Source of the DNA: Nocardioides aquaticus
GTDB taxonomy: Bacteria > Actinomycetota > Actinomycetes > Propionibacteriales > Nocardioidaceae
Reading direction: 5' to 3'
Length of the DNA stretch: 64,000 nt
Assembly (NCBI RefSeq): GCF_018459925.1
Contig: NZ_CP075371.1
Span: forward strand, 1,364,001-1,428,000
Part shown: positions 1 to 8,678 of the stretch, one piece after another
Position numbering within the stretch: the stretch's first letter is position 1
Layout: every line of letters begins with the position of its first letter
Notes under the pieces: generated by a model
What the model saw: only the letters and a program-made list of their open reading frames with translations
Told to the model about the DNA's origin: nothing
Database searches by the model: none
Program-made: the position numbers and the translations under genes

Positions 1-63
1 GGTTCGCTAAAGTTCTCTCGGTCGTCCAAGCCAGGCCGGCCAGGCACCACATCAGCATGTCAG

Positions 64-136
64 GCCCCCGTTGTGTAGCGGCCTAGCACGCCGCCCTCTC
101 ACGGCGGTAGCGCCGGTTCGAATCCGGTCGGGGGTA
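64..136 (+). tRNA. tRNA-Glu (anticodon CTC)
   Basis: A full cloverleaf can be drawn. The acceptor arm GCCCCCG (64-70) pairs with CGGGGGT (129-135), the last pair being G-U. The anticodon stem CCGCC/GGCGG encloses the loop CTCTCAC, which gives anticodon CTC. The T arm carries the usual GGTTCGAATCC. The CCA end is not encoded. It reads glutamate GAG codons, the dominant Glu codon in this GC-rich genome. Confidence 0.95.
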
Positions 137-145
137 CAGCAGAGG

Positions 146-178
146 AAGGGGCCCGGGTCACAGCGACCCGGGCCCCTT
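146..178. terminator. Bidirectional terminator between tRNA-Glu and the lipoprotein gene
   Basis: A perfect 14-bp stem (146-159 with 165-178) closes a 5-base loop. It lies just after the tRNA on the plus strand and just after the stop of the convergent lipoprotein gene. There is no long T run, which is usual for high-GC actinobacteria, so strong stem stability is the evidence. Confidence 0.8.
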
Positions 179-194
179 CGTCGTCCCTGGTGGG

Positions 195-551
195 TTACTC
201 GGTGTCGTAGGGGCAGTCGGCCTTGAACTGCTCCCACTCGGGCGACGTCGTGGCGTCCTCACCCTCGCCGAGGTAGCTGGCCGGCTTGCCCTCGAACCCG
301 TAGACGGGGCCCACGGCGAGCAGCTTGTGACCGTCGCAGCTGGTGGACTCGTTGACCGAGACGCCCTCGCCCTCGCACCCGTTCAGGGACAGCTCCTCGT
401 CGATCACCTCGCCGTTCGCGTAGTCCGAGCACGGCGGGGGGCCGGTGTACTCGCCCTCCTGGGCGGCGGGCGCGTCGTCGGAGCACCCTCCGAGAGCCAT
501 GGCCAGCACCGAGACACCGGCCGCAGCGGTCAACCTGATCCGAGTATTCAT
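195..551 (-). CDS. Small putative lipoprotein, function unknown
   Basis: The 118-residue product starts with a basic residue, a hydrophobic stretch and the lipobox LGGC (Cys about residue 23), the signature of signal peptidase II processing and lipid anchoring to the outer face of the membrane. The mature part is acidic and holds four further cysteines, so disulfides are possible outside the cell. I do not recognise a domain family. It is a single gene, convergent with tRNA-Glu, and the terminator at 146-178 lies directly downstream. Confidence 0.75.
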   Translation of the reverse strand: MNTRIRLTAAAGVSVLAMALGGCSDDAPAAQEGEYTGPPPCSDYANGEVIDEELSLNGCEGEGVSVNESTSCDGHKLLAVGPVYGFEGKPASYLGEGEDATTSPEWEQFKADCPYDTE

Positions 552-696
552 GCGGCGGAAGGTAGCAGCCGTGGCCGGCTCGTCGCGGTCGATTCCGCTC
601 TCGTGGGGCCTGCGCTCGACGGCTGACCGGCTGCGCGCGCCGGTGCTGCGTGGTTACATGTGCCCGCCGGACGGGGGACGAGGGCTTGGGGTGCAC

Positions 697-1017
697 ATGG
701 CGGAGCAGCAGCAGACGGCACTGCAGCGGTGGGGATCACAGAAGCGTCCGTGGTGGTTCTGGGTGCTGCTGGTCGTGGTGGTCGTGCCGCTGATCGGCCT
801 CGGGCTCCTCTCGCTGCTGCAGATGGGCCAGAGTCCCGAGGATCTCCGGATCGAGCTCGACGCCCGCTACGTCGAGGAGATCGACATCGAGACCACCCCG
901 GACGGATCCGGGGGTTACCGCGACGTCGTCGTGATCGATGGGGAGTCGCGCTACGACTGCTCGGAGAAGGACGGCTTCGTGACCTGCGACGACGAACCCC
1001 GGCCTACCGAGCAGTAG
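697..1017 (+). CDS. Small single-pass membrane protein, unknown function
   Basis: The 106-residue product has a short cytoplasmic N-terminus, a Trp-rich basic patch (residues about 14-21), one transmembrane helix (about 22-44) and a polar C-terminal half with two cysteines and a DGSGG turn. The ATG at 697 is preferred because a purine-rich GGGGGACGAGG lies upstream and the helix follows closely; a GTG at 691 is an alternative. A decayed copy lacking the N-terminus lies at 8366-8590, in the same position relative to a GPP34 gene, so the two genes have been duplicated together. It converges on the first GPP34 gene. Confidence 0.7.
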   Translation: MAEQQQTALQRWGSQKRPWWFWVLLVVVVVPLIGLGLLSLLQMGQSPEDLRIELDARYVEEIDIETTPDGSGGYRDVVVIDGESRYDCSEKDGFVTCDDEPRPTEQ

Positions 1018-1075
1018 GGTCGGTCGGCCGACGGCCCCTCAGCCGCGGCAGCCCGTGTGCGGCCCGCCGGACCCG

Positions 1076-1795
1076 TCAGACGCTCGAGCTGTCACCGCCC
1101 TCGCGACGGTCGCGCACCGCCCTGACGGCCATGACGACGGCCCGCACGTCGTCACCGATGCTCTCGAGCAGCTCGTCGCGCCGACGGTCGGCCTCCCTGA
1201 CCCGGCCCCTCGGCACGAACAGCGAGCACGGGATGCCGACGTGGAGGGCCACGACCAGCAGCGCGGTCCGCTCGTCCGGCACCGCCTCGCCCAGCAGCGC
1301 GCTGCGGATCCTGGCCACGACCTCCTCGCGGCCCGCGGTGGCGGTGGGGAGGAGGCGACGCCTGGGCAGGACGCCGAGCACCCGGTGCGTCTCGTCGACG
1401 AGCAGGCCCTGCCCGACCAGCTGCTCGATCAACCGCTCGTCGCTCGGCATGACCGACACGTAGCGGGCGAGCCTCTTCCCGAACCCGGCGGCTTCGAGGC
1501 TCTGCAGGGCCTCGTCGAGGACCGGGTCGCCGAGCGGGGTGGAGTCGCGGAGGGTGTAGCGGAGGGCCTTGCCGGTGCCGGAGACCGTGAACCTCCCCTC
1601 GTGGGCCAGCTCCAGCAGGACCGCGGCGGCGACCACGTACCTGGCGTTGCTGTTCCAGCGCCTGCCGGTGGCCGGGTTGATCGCCGCCAGCAGCGCCTGC
1701 CTGGCCAGAGGGGCCACGGTCCGGTCCAGGGGCGGGGAGTGGGCTGTGGTGGGCCTGTTCGTGGAGCCGAGAGCCCTGCGAAGTCGTGTCAGCAC
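1076..1795 (-). CDS. GPP34 family protein, copy 1
   Basis: The 239-residue product shows the pattern of the Golgi phosphoprotein 3-like (GPP34) family: a helical core with LLAAINPATG, then VVAAAVLLELAHEGR, a beta hairpin, LGDPxLDxAL and a C-terminal PDERTALL helix. Eukaryotic members bind phosphoinositides and glycosyltransferases; bacterial roles are not established. The GTG at 1795 is chosen over the longer frame (to 1831) because AGGGAG lies about 10 bases upstream and the N-terminus then matches its paralogs (VLxRLRRALG). It follows copy 2 by 81 bases, so it is probably the last gene of the RHS transcript. Confidence 0.75.
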   Translation of the reverse strand: MLTRLRRALGSTNRPTTAHSPPLDRTVAPLARQALLAAINPATGRRWNSNARYVVAAAVLLELAHEGRFTVSGTGKALRYTLRDSTPLGDPVLDEALQSLEAAGFGKRLARYVSVMPSDERLIEQLVGQGLLVDETHRVLGVLPRRRLLPTATAGREEVVARIRSALLGEAVPDERTALLVVALHVGIPCSLFVPRGRVREADRRRDELLESIGDDVRAVVMAVRAVRDRREGGDSSSV

Positions 1796-1876
1796 CGGTG
1801 AGCCACTCCCTGATCTCGTTGACGTCCGCAAGGGCGGAGGTACCTGCGCCGACCCGGTCTCGGGGCCGGCCGCCCG

Positions 1877-2611
1877 CTAGACCCCGGAGCTGTCGCCGCC
1901 ACCGCTGTCGGTCCTGTCGCGTGCCGCCCTGACCCCCAGGATGAGCGCGCGGTCGGCGTCCCCGAGGCCGGCGAGGATCTCGTCGGCGCGTCGGTAGGCC
2001 TCGTCGACCCTGTCCTTCTCCACGAAGAGCTTGAGGTGCACCCCGATGGTGACGACCGAGACCAGCAGGGCGGTACGACGGTCCGGCACCGACTCCCCGA
2101 GGAGGGCGCTGCGCAGGCGCGCCACGATCTCGTCCCGCCCCGCCGCGGGCGTGATCTCGAGGACCCGGCTGGTGAAGACACCGAGCCTCGTGCGAGACCC
2201 CTCCAGGAGCACGCCCTGCCCGACCAGGCGCTCGACGACCTGCTCGGCGCCGGGCAGGAGCCACACCGTCCTGCTCACCTTCTGCTCGCCGCTGTCGATC
2301 GCGAGGCGGGAGAGCGCCTTGTCGAGCTCGGGGTCGCCGAGCGGCGAGGTGTCCGTCACGGTGATCCGTGTCTTCCTCCCCTCGCCGGACACCACGACCC
2401 GGCCCTCGCTCACCAGGTCCGCGAGGAGCGCGGCGGCGACCGTGTAGTCGGCGTTGACCCCCGGCTTGCCACTGCCGGGGTCGATCGCGGCCACGAGTGC
2501 CTCCAGCGCCAGGGAGCGGGTTGCGCGCTCGGGCGTTGGCTCGGGCGTGACCCGCCTCGCAGGTCCTGGCTCATCCGGGACACCGATGGCCTTGAGCAGA
2601 CGCTCGAACAC
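1877..2611 (-). CDS. GPP34 family protein, copy 2
   Basis: The 244-residue product is diverged from copy 1 but keeps the same core: ALVAAIDPGSG, a helix ending LVSEGR, LGDPELDKAL, a VERLVGQGVL segment and PDRRTALL near residue 180. A good ribosome binding site (GGAGG) precedes the GTG start. It begins only 42 bases after the RHS gene and is almost certainly co-transcribed with it. In polymorphic-toxin loci this position is normally taken by the immunity gene, so an antidote role is possible, but this is inference; no immunity function is known to me for the family. Confidence 0.75.
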   Translation of the reverse strand: MFERLLKAIGVPDEPGPARRVTPEPTPERATRSLALEALVAAIDPGSGKPGVNADYTVAAALLADLVSEGRVVVSGEGRKTRITVTDTSPLGDPELDKALSRLAIDSGEQKVSRTVWLLPGAEQVVERLVGQGVLLEGSRTRLGVFTSRVLEITPAAGRDEIVARLRSALLGESVPDRRTALLVSVVTIGVHLKLFVEKDRVDEAYRRADEILAGLGDADRALILGVRAARDRTDSGGGDSSGV

Positions 2612-2653
2612 GGTGACCTCCTCTCTGCGGCTGGACGTGGTGACGGGATCCGA

Positions 2654-5600
2654 TCAGCTCACGGCGGCGTCGAAGCCCGCTCCGACCCCGCTGCCGGCGG
2701 GTCCGGAGAAGCCGGTGGGCAGTGGCTTCGCCAGCCCACCGCCGAGAGCCTTGCCGCCGATCTTCCCGTAGTCGACGCCGGGCTTGTCATCCGTCACCTG
2801 CCGGAGGAGCTCCCCCGAGGCCTGGCCGGGGACCGTGTGGCCGAGCTTGATCGCCCCGGCCTGGAGGGTGCTCGTCATCGCGGCGTCGGCCTTGATGAGA
2901 CCGGTCATCACCCGGCCCCTGCCCACGGCGGTGTCGAGGATCCTCTGCGACACCTCCTTCTTGGTCGCCTCGGCCACGGAGTCCCCGCGCTGGACGATGC
3001 CGCCGGTGAGGCCACCGGCGATCCCGCCCCCGATGGCCTGCCTCGACAGGGGATCGGCACCTCCGGCGACCTGGTAGGAGTAGCCCTCGGCCGTGCCGAT
3101 GCCGGTGCGGACCGCGATCTTCGTCGACATCTGGGCGTTCTTGACCTTGTCCGCGTTGACGAGGACCTTGCTCGACAGACCGAGGCGACCACCGACGGTG
3201 AGGCCCTTGCTGGCCACGAAACCGGCGCCACCTGCCAGGCCGGACACCGCAGCCTGGGCGTAGTTCACCTCACCCTTGGTGGCCTTCTGGATGAGGACGT
3301 CCGCACCGGCGGAGAGCGCCATCGCGCCCAGGGGCCCACCGACGCCGGTGGCCATCAGGAGGACGCCTCCCGCGACGAGGACGCCGCCGATGATCCAGTC
3401 CTTGTTCTCCTCGACGAAGTCCCACGCCTCCTCGTACCAGGGCTTGTTCGCCGCCTGGAGGTCGGCCTCGGAGACCGGCTTGAGGCCGGTCGGGTCGAGG
3501 GCGTGCAGCGGGTCGTTGCCGGCGTAGGAGTAGGGGTTGCCTGACCATCCCGCGCCCGCCACCGGGTCGAGCGGGTCGACGGAGAGGAAGCCGCGGCTGG
3601 CGGCGTCGTAGACCCGCGCCCCCAGCCACTCGAGGCCCCCGATGGTGAGCTCGCCGCCGGGGCTGATCCCGACACCGTCCGGCATGCCCGGGGGCACCGG
3701 GCCGGTGCCCTGGGTGGCCACCGCCCACACGTCGGCGCCGTGGGAGCGCGACGTCCGCCAGCCGGGAGCCGCCCACCGGTCACCGATCCCGGTGAGGCCG
3801 CCCGCGGCCACCACCGGCGTGGCGCCGACCTGGACCAGCGACGGCGCGTACGGGTCCGCGCCGTCCCAGTACACCCGGACGTCGTCGACGGAGGCCAGCA
3901 GGCCCGAGGCGTCCACGTGCAGGCTGGTGCGGACGGCCTCACCGCCGGCCTCGTCGACGATGGAGGCGAGCCAGCCCGTGGGCGACCACTCCAGGTCGCG
4001 GGTCCGCCCGTCGGGGAGCTCCGTGCGCACCCGCCGTCCGACCGCGTCGTAGGCGTGGCGCGTGGTGCCCTCGGGTCCCACGACGGTCAGCAGCTGACCG
4101 GCCTCGTCGTAGGCGAGCTCGCGGCTCCCCTCGTCGCGCGACTCCGCGACGATGCGGCCGGCCAGGTCGTAGCGCCAGCGGACGCGCTGCTCACCGACGT
4201 GCGAGGCGACCAGCTGGCAGGCGTCGTCGTAGTCGAACGTGGTCGTCGCCTCGTCGTTCCCGACGCTGCGGATGCGTCCGTCCTCGGCGCGGTCGACCAC
4301 GGTGCGGACCGCGCCCGCGGCGTCCGTCGCGGTGTGCGCGACCACGAAGCCGTCGGCGTACTCCCACGACTGGAGCAGGTCGCCGGCCGCGGCGGCGACC
4401 ACGCGCCCCGCCGCGTCGCGCTCGAACGTCGCCCGGCCCAGCAGGGGGTGGTCCACCGCGGCGACGCGGCCCGCGGCGTCGTGGTCGTACCCGACGGTGC
4501 TGCCGTCGGGCAGCGTCATCGCGGTACGGCGGCCGGCGGCGTCGTACTGCCACGACAGGGTGGCCCCGTCGCGGGTCTCCTGCACGACCTGCCCGCGCCG
4601 GTTCCACGTGGTCGCGCGGCGGACGACCCGGCCGTCCGGGCGGGTGTGGTCGGTCACCTCGACGGACCTGGCCCGCGCGTCCCAGCGCTGGGAGCTGACG
4701 GGACGCCCGTCCACCTCGACGGCGACGACGCGGTGGGCGGCGTCGTAGGTCCACTCGATGCGACGGCCCGACGGGTCCTCCTGCCACACCTGGCGCCCGA
4801 CGGCGTCGTACCCGGCCCGGGTCGTGCGGCCCAGGGGGTCCGTCTCGGCGACGCAGCGGCCCATGAGGTCGAACTCGCGGCGGGTGACGTGACCGAGCGC
4901 GTCGGTGAGGCGCACGGCGCGCCCACGGGCGTCGTAGTCGTAGCGCGTGACGCCACCGTTGCCGTTCGTGGCGGCGACCAGCTGTCCGGCGGCGTCGTAG
5001 GTGAAGCGGCGGAGCCCGGACACGCTGTCGCGGACCTCGACGACCCGTCCCGCGGCGTCGTAGCGCAGGCGGGAACCGCCGACGCCGGGGGTGGCGGTCG
5101 CGACCACCCGGTTGCACTCGTCGTAGTCGGTCCACCCGACCTCGCCGGTGGGGAAGGTGCACCGCACCGGCAGGCTGTCGGCGTTGTACTCGATGGTGGT
5201 GCGGGCACCCGCCGGGTCGACGACGGCGCTGCGCCGCCCGCAGGCGTCGTACTCGTAGCGGGTGACCCTGCCCGTCGGGTCGGTCACGGCGACCGGCCGG
5301 CCGGCCGGGTCACGCTCGACCCGGGTCAGCCCGCCCTCGGCGTCGAGGAACTCGACGGCGCGGCCACAGCGGTCGTAGGTGGCCAGCGCGACGGAGCCGT
5401 CGAGCTGCTCGGCGGACGTCGGCCGGCCGAGCGTGTCGAAGCGCTGGGTGACGCTGCCGAACGGGTCGGTGGTGACGACGGTGCCCTGGGCCTCGTCGGA
5501 CCGCACGGCAGTCCAGTTGCCCAGGGGGTCCACCGACCCGACCTGGCTGCCGAGGACGTCGTACGTCTGCGTCCACGTGCGCCCGTCCGGCGTCGTGGTG

Positions 5601-8023
5601 GAGGTGAGCCGCGAGAGGGTGTCGTGCGTGAAGCGCCAGGTGCTGCCGTCGGGCAGCTCGACCGAGGCGAGGTTGCCGAGGTCGTCGAGCCGCTGCTCGA
5701 CGGCGTGACCCAGCGGGTCGATCCGTCGCCGCTCCTCGCCGTCGGCGCCGTGCTCGATCGAGCTGCGGGCTCCGGTGGGGTCGACGACGGCACTCAGGCG
5801 TCCGCCGGCGGTGTGCTCGTAGTGCCAGGTCGCCCCGTCGGGGTCGCGCCGCCGGCACAACCCGGTCGGGCCGTAGGCGTAGGTGGTGCGGTGTCCACGA
5901 GGGGTGATGGCGGCGACGACGCGGCCGGAGCCGTCGCGCTCGAGGCGCGCGGTGTCGCCCGCCGAGTTCGCCGTCCAGACCAGGTCCCCGTGCTCGTCGT
6001 AGCCGAAGGAGAGCGCGACGCCGGTCGGGTCCGCCAGCCTGGTGAGCAGGCCCGCGTCCCACGCGAGCCGCGTCTCGCCGCCCTCGGGGTCGACCATCAC
6101 CGACGGGTGACGCGAGGTTCCCTCGTAGGAGTAGCACGTCTCCGCGTGGTCGTCGGCGACCACCCGGACCACCCGGTCGAGGTCGTCGTACGCGAACTGC
6201 AGGTCGGCGCCCGAGGGGCGTACCTCCCGCACCGCGCGGCCCCGCTCGTCGAACTCGCGGACGGTCACCGAGCCGTCCCGCGCGGTGAGCAGCACCGCGT
6301 TGCCGTGCTGGTCGTAGCTCGTCGACTGCCGGTGGCCCTCCGAGTCGACCAGGCCGACCAGGCGCCCACGGCTGTCGTGGACCCAGGTATCGGCCCGGGT
6401 CCCGTCGGGGTCGGCGACCTGCGTCACGTGGCCGGGCAGGTAGGAGTAGCGGCTGGTCCGCCCGTGCGGCGAGCGCTGGGCGGTGACGCGGGCCCGGTCG
6501 TCGTAGGCGTTCTCGACCTCGACCACGCCGTCGGCGTCGATGACCGCCTCGACGAGCCCGGCCTCGTTCCACCGGTAGGTACGCGTCCCCCGGGCCCCGG
6601 TCGCAGCGACCAGGCGGCCCTCCTCGTAGGCGTAGGTCGTCCGGCGACCGTCGGAGGCCTCGGCGGCGACGACGCGGTCACCGTCCCAGGTGAGGACGAC
6701 GTGGCGACCACGCTCGTGCTCGAGACGCGCCAGGCGGCCGTCCTCGTGGACGAAGGCCACCATCGTGCCCTCGCCGCGGTCGTGCGAGAGCGGGGCGCCG
6801 GTGCGGCTGAAGCGCCACGTGCCGCCGTCGTTGCCGGTGGCGCGCAGCTCGTCGGCGGCGGCGTCGCGCGCGAGCCACATCGATCCGCCGGTGGCCCGGT
6901 CCCAGCCCTCGCCGAGGCGCGGGAAGACGACGACCCGTCCGTCGGGGAGCGTGAGGTGGGCGGCCTCGTCGTCGAGGTGCAGCCGGGTCTCGGTCCAGCT
7001 CGACCAGCCGGGGCCGAAGGCGCCGGGGTGGTGGTGGAAGGAGTTGTACATGCGGGTCAGCGCCAGGGTGCCGCAGCCACCCGAGAAGGCCAGGTCGGTC
7101 TCGGGCTCCACGAAGTTGCCGGTCGCGGCGTTCACCGGGTCGTCCGAGTAGCCGGTGGTCGGGTTGATCCCGTAGAGGCGGGGCGAGGTCGGTGCGATGT
7201 CGAGGCGCGAGACGCTCACCCCCGCGGCCTGCAGGGAGGCGGCGATCGCGGCGTTGGACAGGGTCATCATCCCGCCGGACGTCTCGCTGCCGGCGCTCTC
7301 GAAGGCGTCGGCGACGGTGTTCACCCAGAGCTTGTCCTGGCGGTTGAGCTGGTTGAAGCTGCGCAGCGCCGCGTAGACCGCGGCCCCGTCGACCCCGGCG
7401 GGCTCCCCGGTGCCCCAGTCGAACCCGCTGGTGAAGTCGGCGTTCAGGCCCTCGAGCCGGCCCGGCCTGCCGTCCAACGCACTGAGGGCGCTCTCGACGC
7501 CGGTCACGAAGCCCCGCAGCGCGGCGGGACGGGCGGAGGAGGTGCCGGCGCTGTCGCCGCCGGCCCCCGGCGGGGGGTTCTCACGGGGCGTCGCCGAGGC
7601 CGACAGCGTCTTCGGGGCGGGCGGCGACTGCGGGCCCTCGGGTGGGGCCTCGTCGCCTCCGAGGTCGCCGAAGGTGATCTCGCTCTTGTCCTTGTCGCGC
7701 CGCTCCTTCCACTCGCGGGCCGCCTTGCGGCGCGCGTTCTCCTCCGGCACGACCGCGATGATGTGGCGGACCAGGAGGGCGACGTCGTCCAGCGCGACCG
7801 CGATCTCCTCGCCGTCGCCGTCGGCGGTGCCCTGGTTCTGCTCGAAGACCCGCGAGAACCGGCCCTCGAAGTCCTGCAGTGCGGTGGTCGTCAGCGTCCG
7901 GCGGGTGGTGGCCTGGTCGCGCAGGAGACGTGCGGCGTCCTCGCACGCGGCGGCCAGCCCGGTGGCGGCGCCGTCGTCCATCTCGACGTCGGGCAGCCCG
8001 CCCCAGCCGCTCGTGTCAACCAC
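2654..8023 (-). CDS. Giant RHS/YD-repeat protein, polymorphic-toxin type
   Basis: The 1789-residue product has four parts. Residues 1-110 are helical and charged, resembling WXG/LXG-like domains of type VII-exported proteins. A proline-rich linker follows to about 170. A DUF6531-like entry module (near DPVNAATGNFVEPETDL) leads into dozens of YD repeats (YDAxGR) that form the usual RHS shell. The RHS core closes with RVYDAASRGFLSVDPLDP and YAGNDPLHALDPTG. The last 240 residues are glycine-rich with one or two hydrophobic helices (near WIIGGVLVAGGVLLM), like a pre-toxin segment; I see no nuclease or deaminase motif. The GTG at 8023 is preferred over the 33-codon-longer frame because GGGGAG (8031-8036) lies 7 bases upstream. 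No Sec signal peptide is seen. Confidence 0.85.
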   Translation of the reverse strand: MVDTSGWGGLPDVEMDDGAATGLAAACEDAARLLRDQATTRRTLTTTALQDFEGRFSRVFEQNQGTADGDGEEIAVALDDVALLVRHIIAVVPEENARRKAAREWKERRDKDKSEITFGDLGGDEAPPEGPQSPPAPKTLSASATPRENPPPGAGGDSAGTSSARPAALRGFVTGVESALSALDGRPGRLEGLNADFTSGFDWGTGEPAGVDGAAVYAALRSFNQLNRQDKLWVNTVADAFESAGSETSGGMMTLSNAAIAASLQAAGVSVSRLDIAPTSPRLYGINPTTGYSDDPVNAATGNFVEPETDLAFSGGCGTLALTRMYNSFHHHPGAFGPGWSSWTETRLHLDDEAAHLTLPDGRVVVFPRLGEGWDRATGGSMWLARDAAADELRATGNDGGTWRFSRTGAPLSHDRGEGTMVAFVHEDGRLARLEHERGRHVVLTWDGDRVVAAEASDGRRTTYAYEEGRLVAATGARGTRTYRWNEAGLVEAVIDADGVVEVENAYDDRARVTAQRSPHGRTSRYSYLPGHVTQVADPDGTRADTWVHDSRGRLVGLVDSEGHRQSTSYDQHGNAVLLTARDGSVTVREFDERGRAVREVRPSGADLQFAYDDLDRVVRVVADDHAETCYSYEGTSRHPSVMVDPEGGETRLAWDAGLLTRLADPTGVALSFGYDEHGDLVWTANSAGDTARLERDGSGRVVAAITPRGHRTTYAYGPTGLCRRRDPDGATWHYEHTAGGRLSAVVDPTGARSSIEHGADGEERRRIDPLGHAVEQRLDDLGNLASVELPDGSTWRFTHDTLSRLTSTTTPDGRTWTQTYDVLGSQVGSVDPLGNWTAVRSDEAQGTVVTTDPFGSVTQRFDTLGRPTSAEQLDGSVALATYDRCGRAVEFLDAEGGLTRVERDPAGRPVAVTDPTGRVTRYEYDACGRRSAVVDPAGARTTIEYNADSLPVRCTFPTGEVGWTDYDECNRVVATATPGVGGSRLRYDAAGRVVEVRDSVSGLRRFTYDAAGQLVAATNGNGGVTRYDYDARGRAVRLTDALGHVTRREFDLMGRCVAETDPLGRTTRAGYDAVGRQVWQEDPSGRRIEWTYDAAHRVVAVEVDGRPVSSQRWDARARSVEVTDHTRPDGRVVRRATTWNRRGQVVQETRDGATLSWQYDAAGRRTAMTLPDGSTVGYDHDAAGRVAAVDHPLLGRATFERDAAGRVVAAAAGDLLQSWEYADGFVVAHTATDAAGAVRTVVDRAEDGRIRSVGNDEATTTFDYDDACQLVASHVGEQRVRWRYDLAGRIVAESRDEGSRELAYDEAGQLLTVVGPEGTTRHAYDAVGRRVRTELPDGRTRDLEWSPTGWLASIVDEAGGEAVRTSLHVDASGLLASVDDVRVYWDGADPYAPSLVQVGATPVVAAGGLTGIGDRWAAPGWRTSRSHGADVWAVATQGTGPVPPGMPDGVGISPGGELTIGGLEWLGARVYDAASRGFLSVDPLDPVAGAGWSGNPYSYAGNDPLHALDPTGLKPVSEADLQAANKPWYEEAWDFVEENKDWIIGGVLVAGGVLLMATGVGGPLGAMALSAGADVLIQKATKGEVNYAQAAVSGLAGGAGFVASKGLTVGGRLGLSSKVLVNADKVKNAQMSTKIAVRTGIGTAEGYSYQVAGGADPLSRQAIGGGIAGGLTGGIVQRGDSVAEATKKEVSQRILDTAVGRGRVMTGLIKADAAMTSTLQAGAIKLGHTVPGQASGELLRQVTDDKPGVDYGKIGGKALGGGLAKPLPTGFSGPAGSGVGAGFDAAVS

Positions 8024-8075
8024 GGGGGTGCTCCCCGCGCGTCGCCTCGTGCGAACCGGTCCCGTACGTCCCCAT
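8016..8075 (-). CDS. Possible 19-residue leader peptide overlapping the RHS start
   Basis: An ATG at 8075, preceded by the purine-rich GAGGGAGAG, opens a 19-codon frame (begins MGTYGTGSHE). Its TGA (8018-8016) lies just inside the RHS gene, whose GTG start is at 8023. The overlap would couple translation of the two. The frame could equally be chance, since nothing else supports it. Confidence 0.3.
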   Translation of the reverse strand: MGTYGTGSHEATRGEHPRG

Positions 8076-8093
8076 GCCGTGCTCTCCCTCTGG

Positions 8094-8366
8094 TCGTGTC
8101 CCGAGCGTCGCCGCCGGGGCACAGTGTCACCCCTCGCCCGTGTGGCCGCTTCCCCTCACGCCGAAGTCGGTAGACCGGTCTGGACGGGCTCAGGCACAGA
8201 GGCCGGCGGCCAGGCGGGTGCCGGGTGCGTCCGGGCCGCTGCCCCCGGCGCCTCCCGGGCTCCCGGACGGCGTGCCGGTGGGGGTCCCGACGTCGTCGGC
8301 CGCGGTGAGGCTGCCCTCGGTCAGGCCGCCGCCGAGGGGGCGGTCGGCGCGGATGAGCTTCCACAG
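8094..8366. repeat. Segmental duplicate of 10232-10538 (LCP 3' end plus promoter region)
   Basis: This block closely matches 10232-10538: both begin CGTGTCCCGAGCGTCGCCGCC, continue through the same leader DNA and share the last codons of the LCP gene, with small indels and substitutions. The match ends abruptly at about 8366, where the sequence switches to the remnant of the small membrane protein gene. The block now serves as the upstream region of the RHS gene. Confidence 0.85.
8190..8366 (-). pseudogene. Remnant of the LCP gene 3' end
   Basis: Read on the minus strand this gives WKLIRADRPLGGGLTEGSL, the proline/glycine-rich tail and the final LAAGLCA stop, almost the same as the C-terminus of the intact LCP protein at 10326-11587. 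The frame and stop are kept, but the catalytic part and start are absent. A 14-residue stretch of the tail is missing and there are a few substitutions. It is a relic of the duplication, not an expressed enzyme. Confidence 0.85.
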
Positions 8367-8590
8367 CCATCGTCGCCGCCGTCGTCTGGTTCGCGCAGCT
8401 CGGCGACAGCGTGCAGGACCGGCGGGTCGACCTCAACGCCCGCTACGAGGAGCAGATCGACATCACGGGCTACCCGGACGGGAGCGGTGGTCGTGACTAC
8501 CGGATCGTGATCGACGGCACGACGCGCGACGACTGCTCGGAGGACGACGGTGTCCTGAACTGCGTCGACGACCCCCGACCCACCGAGCAG
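8366..8590 (+). pseudogene. 5'-truncated copy of the small membrane protein gene
   Basis: From about 8366 the plus strand reads a short hydrophobic stretch (AIVAAVVWFAQ) and then a sequence matching residues 50-106 of the protein at 697-1017, including LNARY, the DGSGG turn and the ending DDPRPTEQ. The N-terminus is replaced by LCP tail DNA, with a stop codon at 8354 just upstream. The native TAG after PTEQ has become CTGAGG, so the frame runs on to 8755, antisense to the GPP34 gene. Loss of both ends marks it as a pseudogene. Confidence 0.8.
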
Positions 8591-8678
8591 CTGAGGTCGG
8601 CGGGGCGGGAGCGCCCGCGGTCCCGAGCAGCCGCGGCGGCACGTATGCGGCCCGCCGGACCCGTCAGACGCTCGAGCC

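Noticed and set aside
2654..8023. Reading the RHS protein as a WapA-type wall-anchored nuclease
   Set aside because: No Sec signal peptide, wall-binding repeat or nuclease motif could be seen.
3740..8173. A 1477-codon open frame on the plus strand opposite the RHS gene
   Set aside because: It is the antisense mirror of the YD repeats; its Val/Gly/Asp/Arg-rich product matches no protein type, while the minus strand shows clear RHS motifs.
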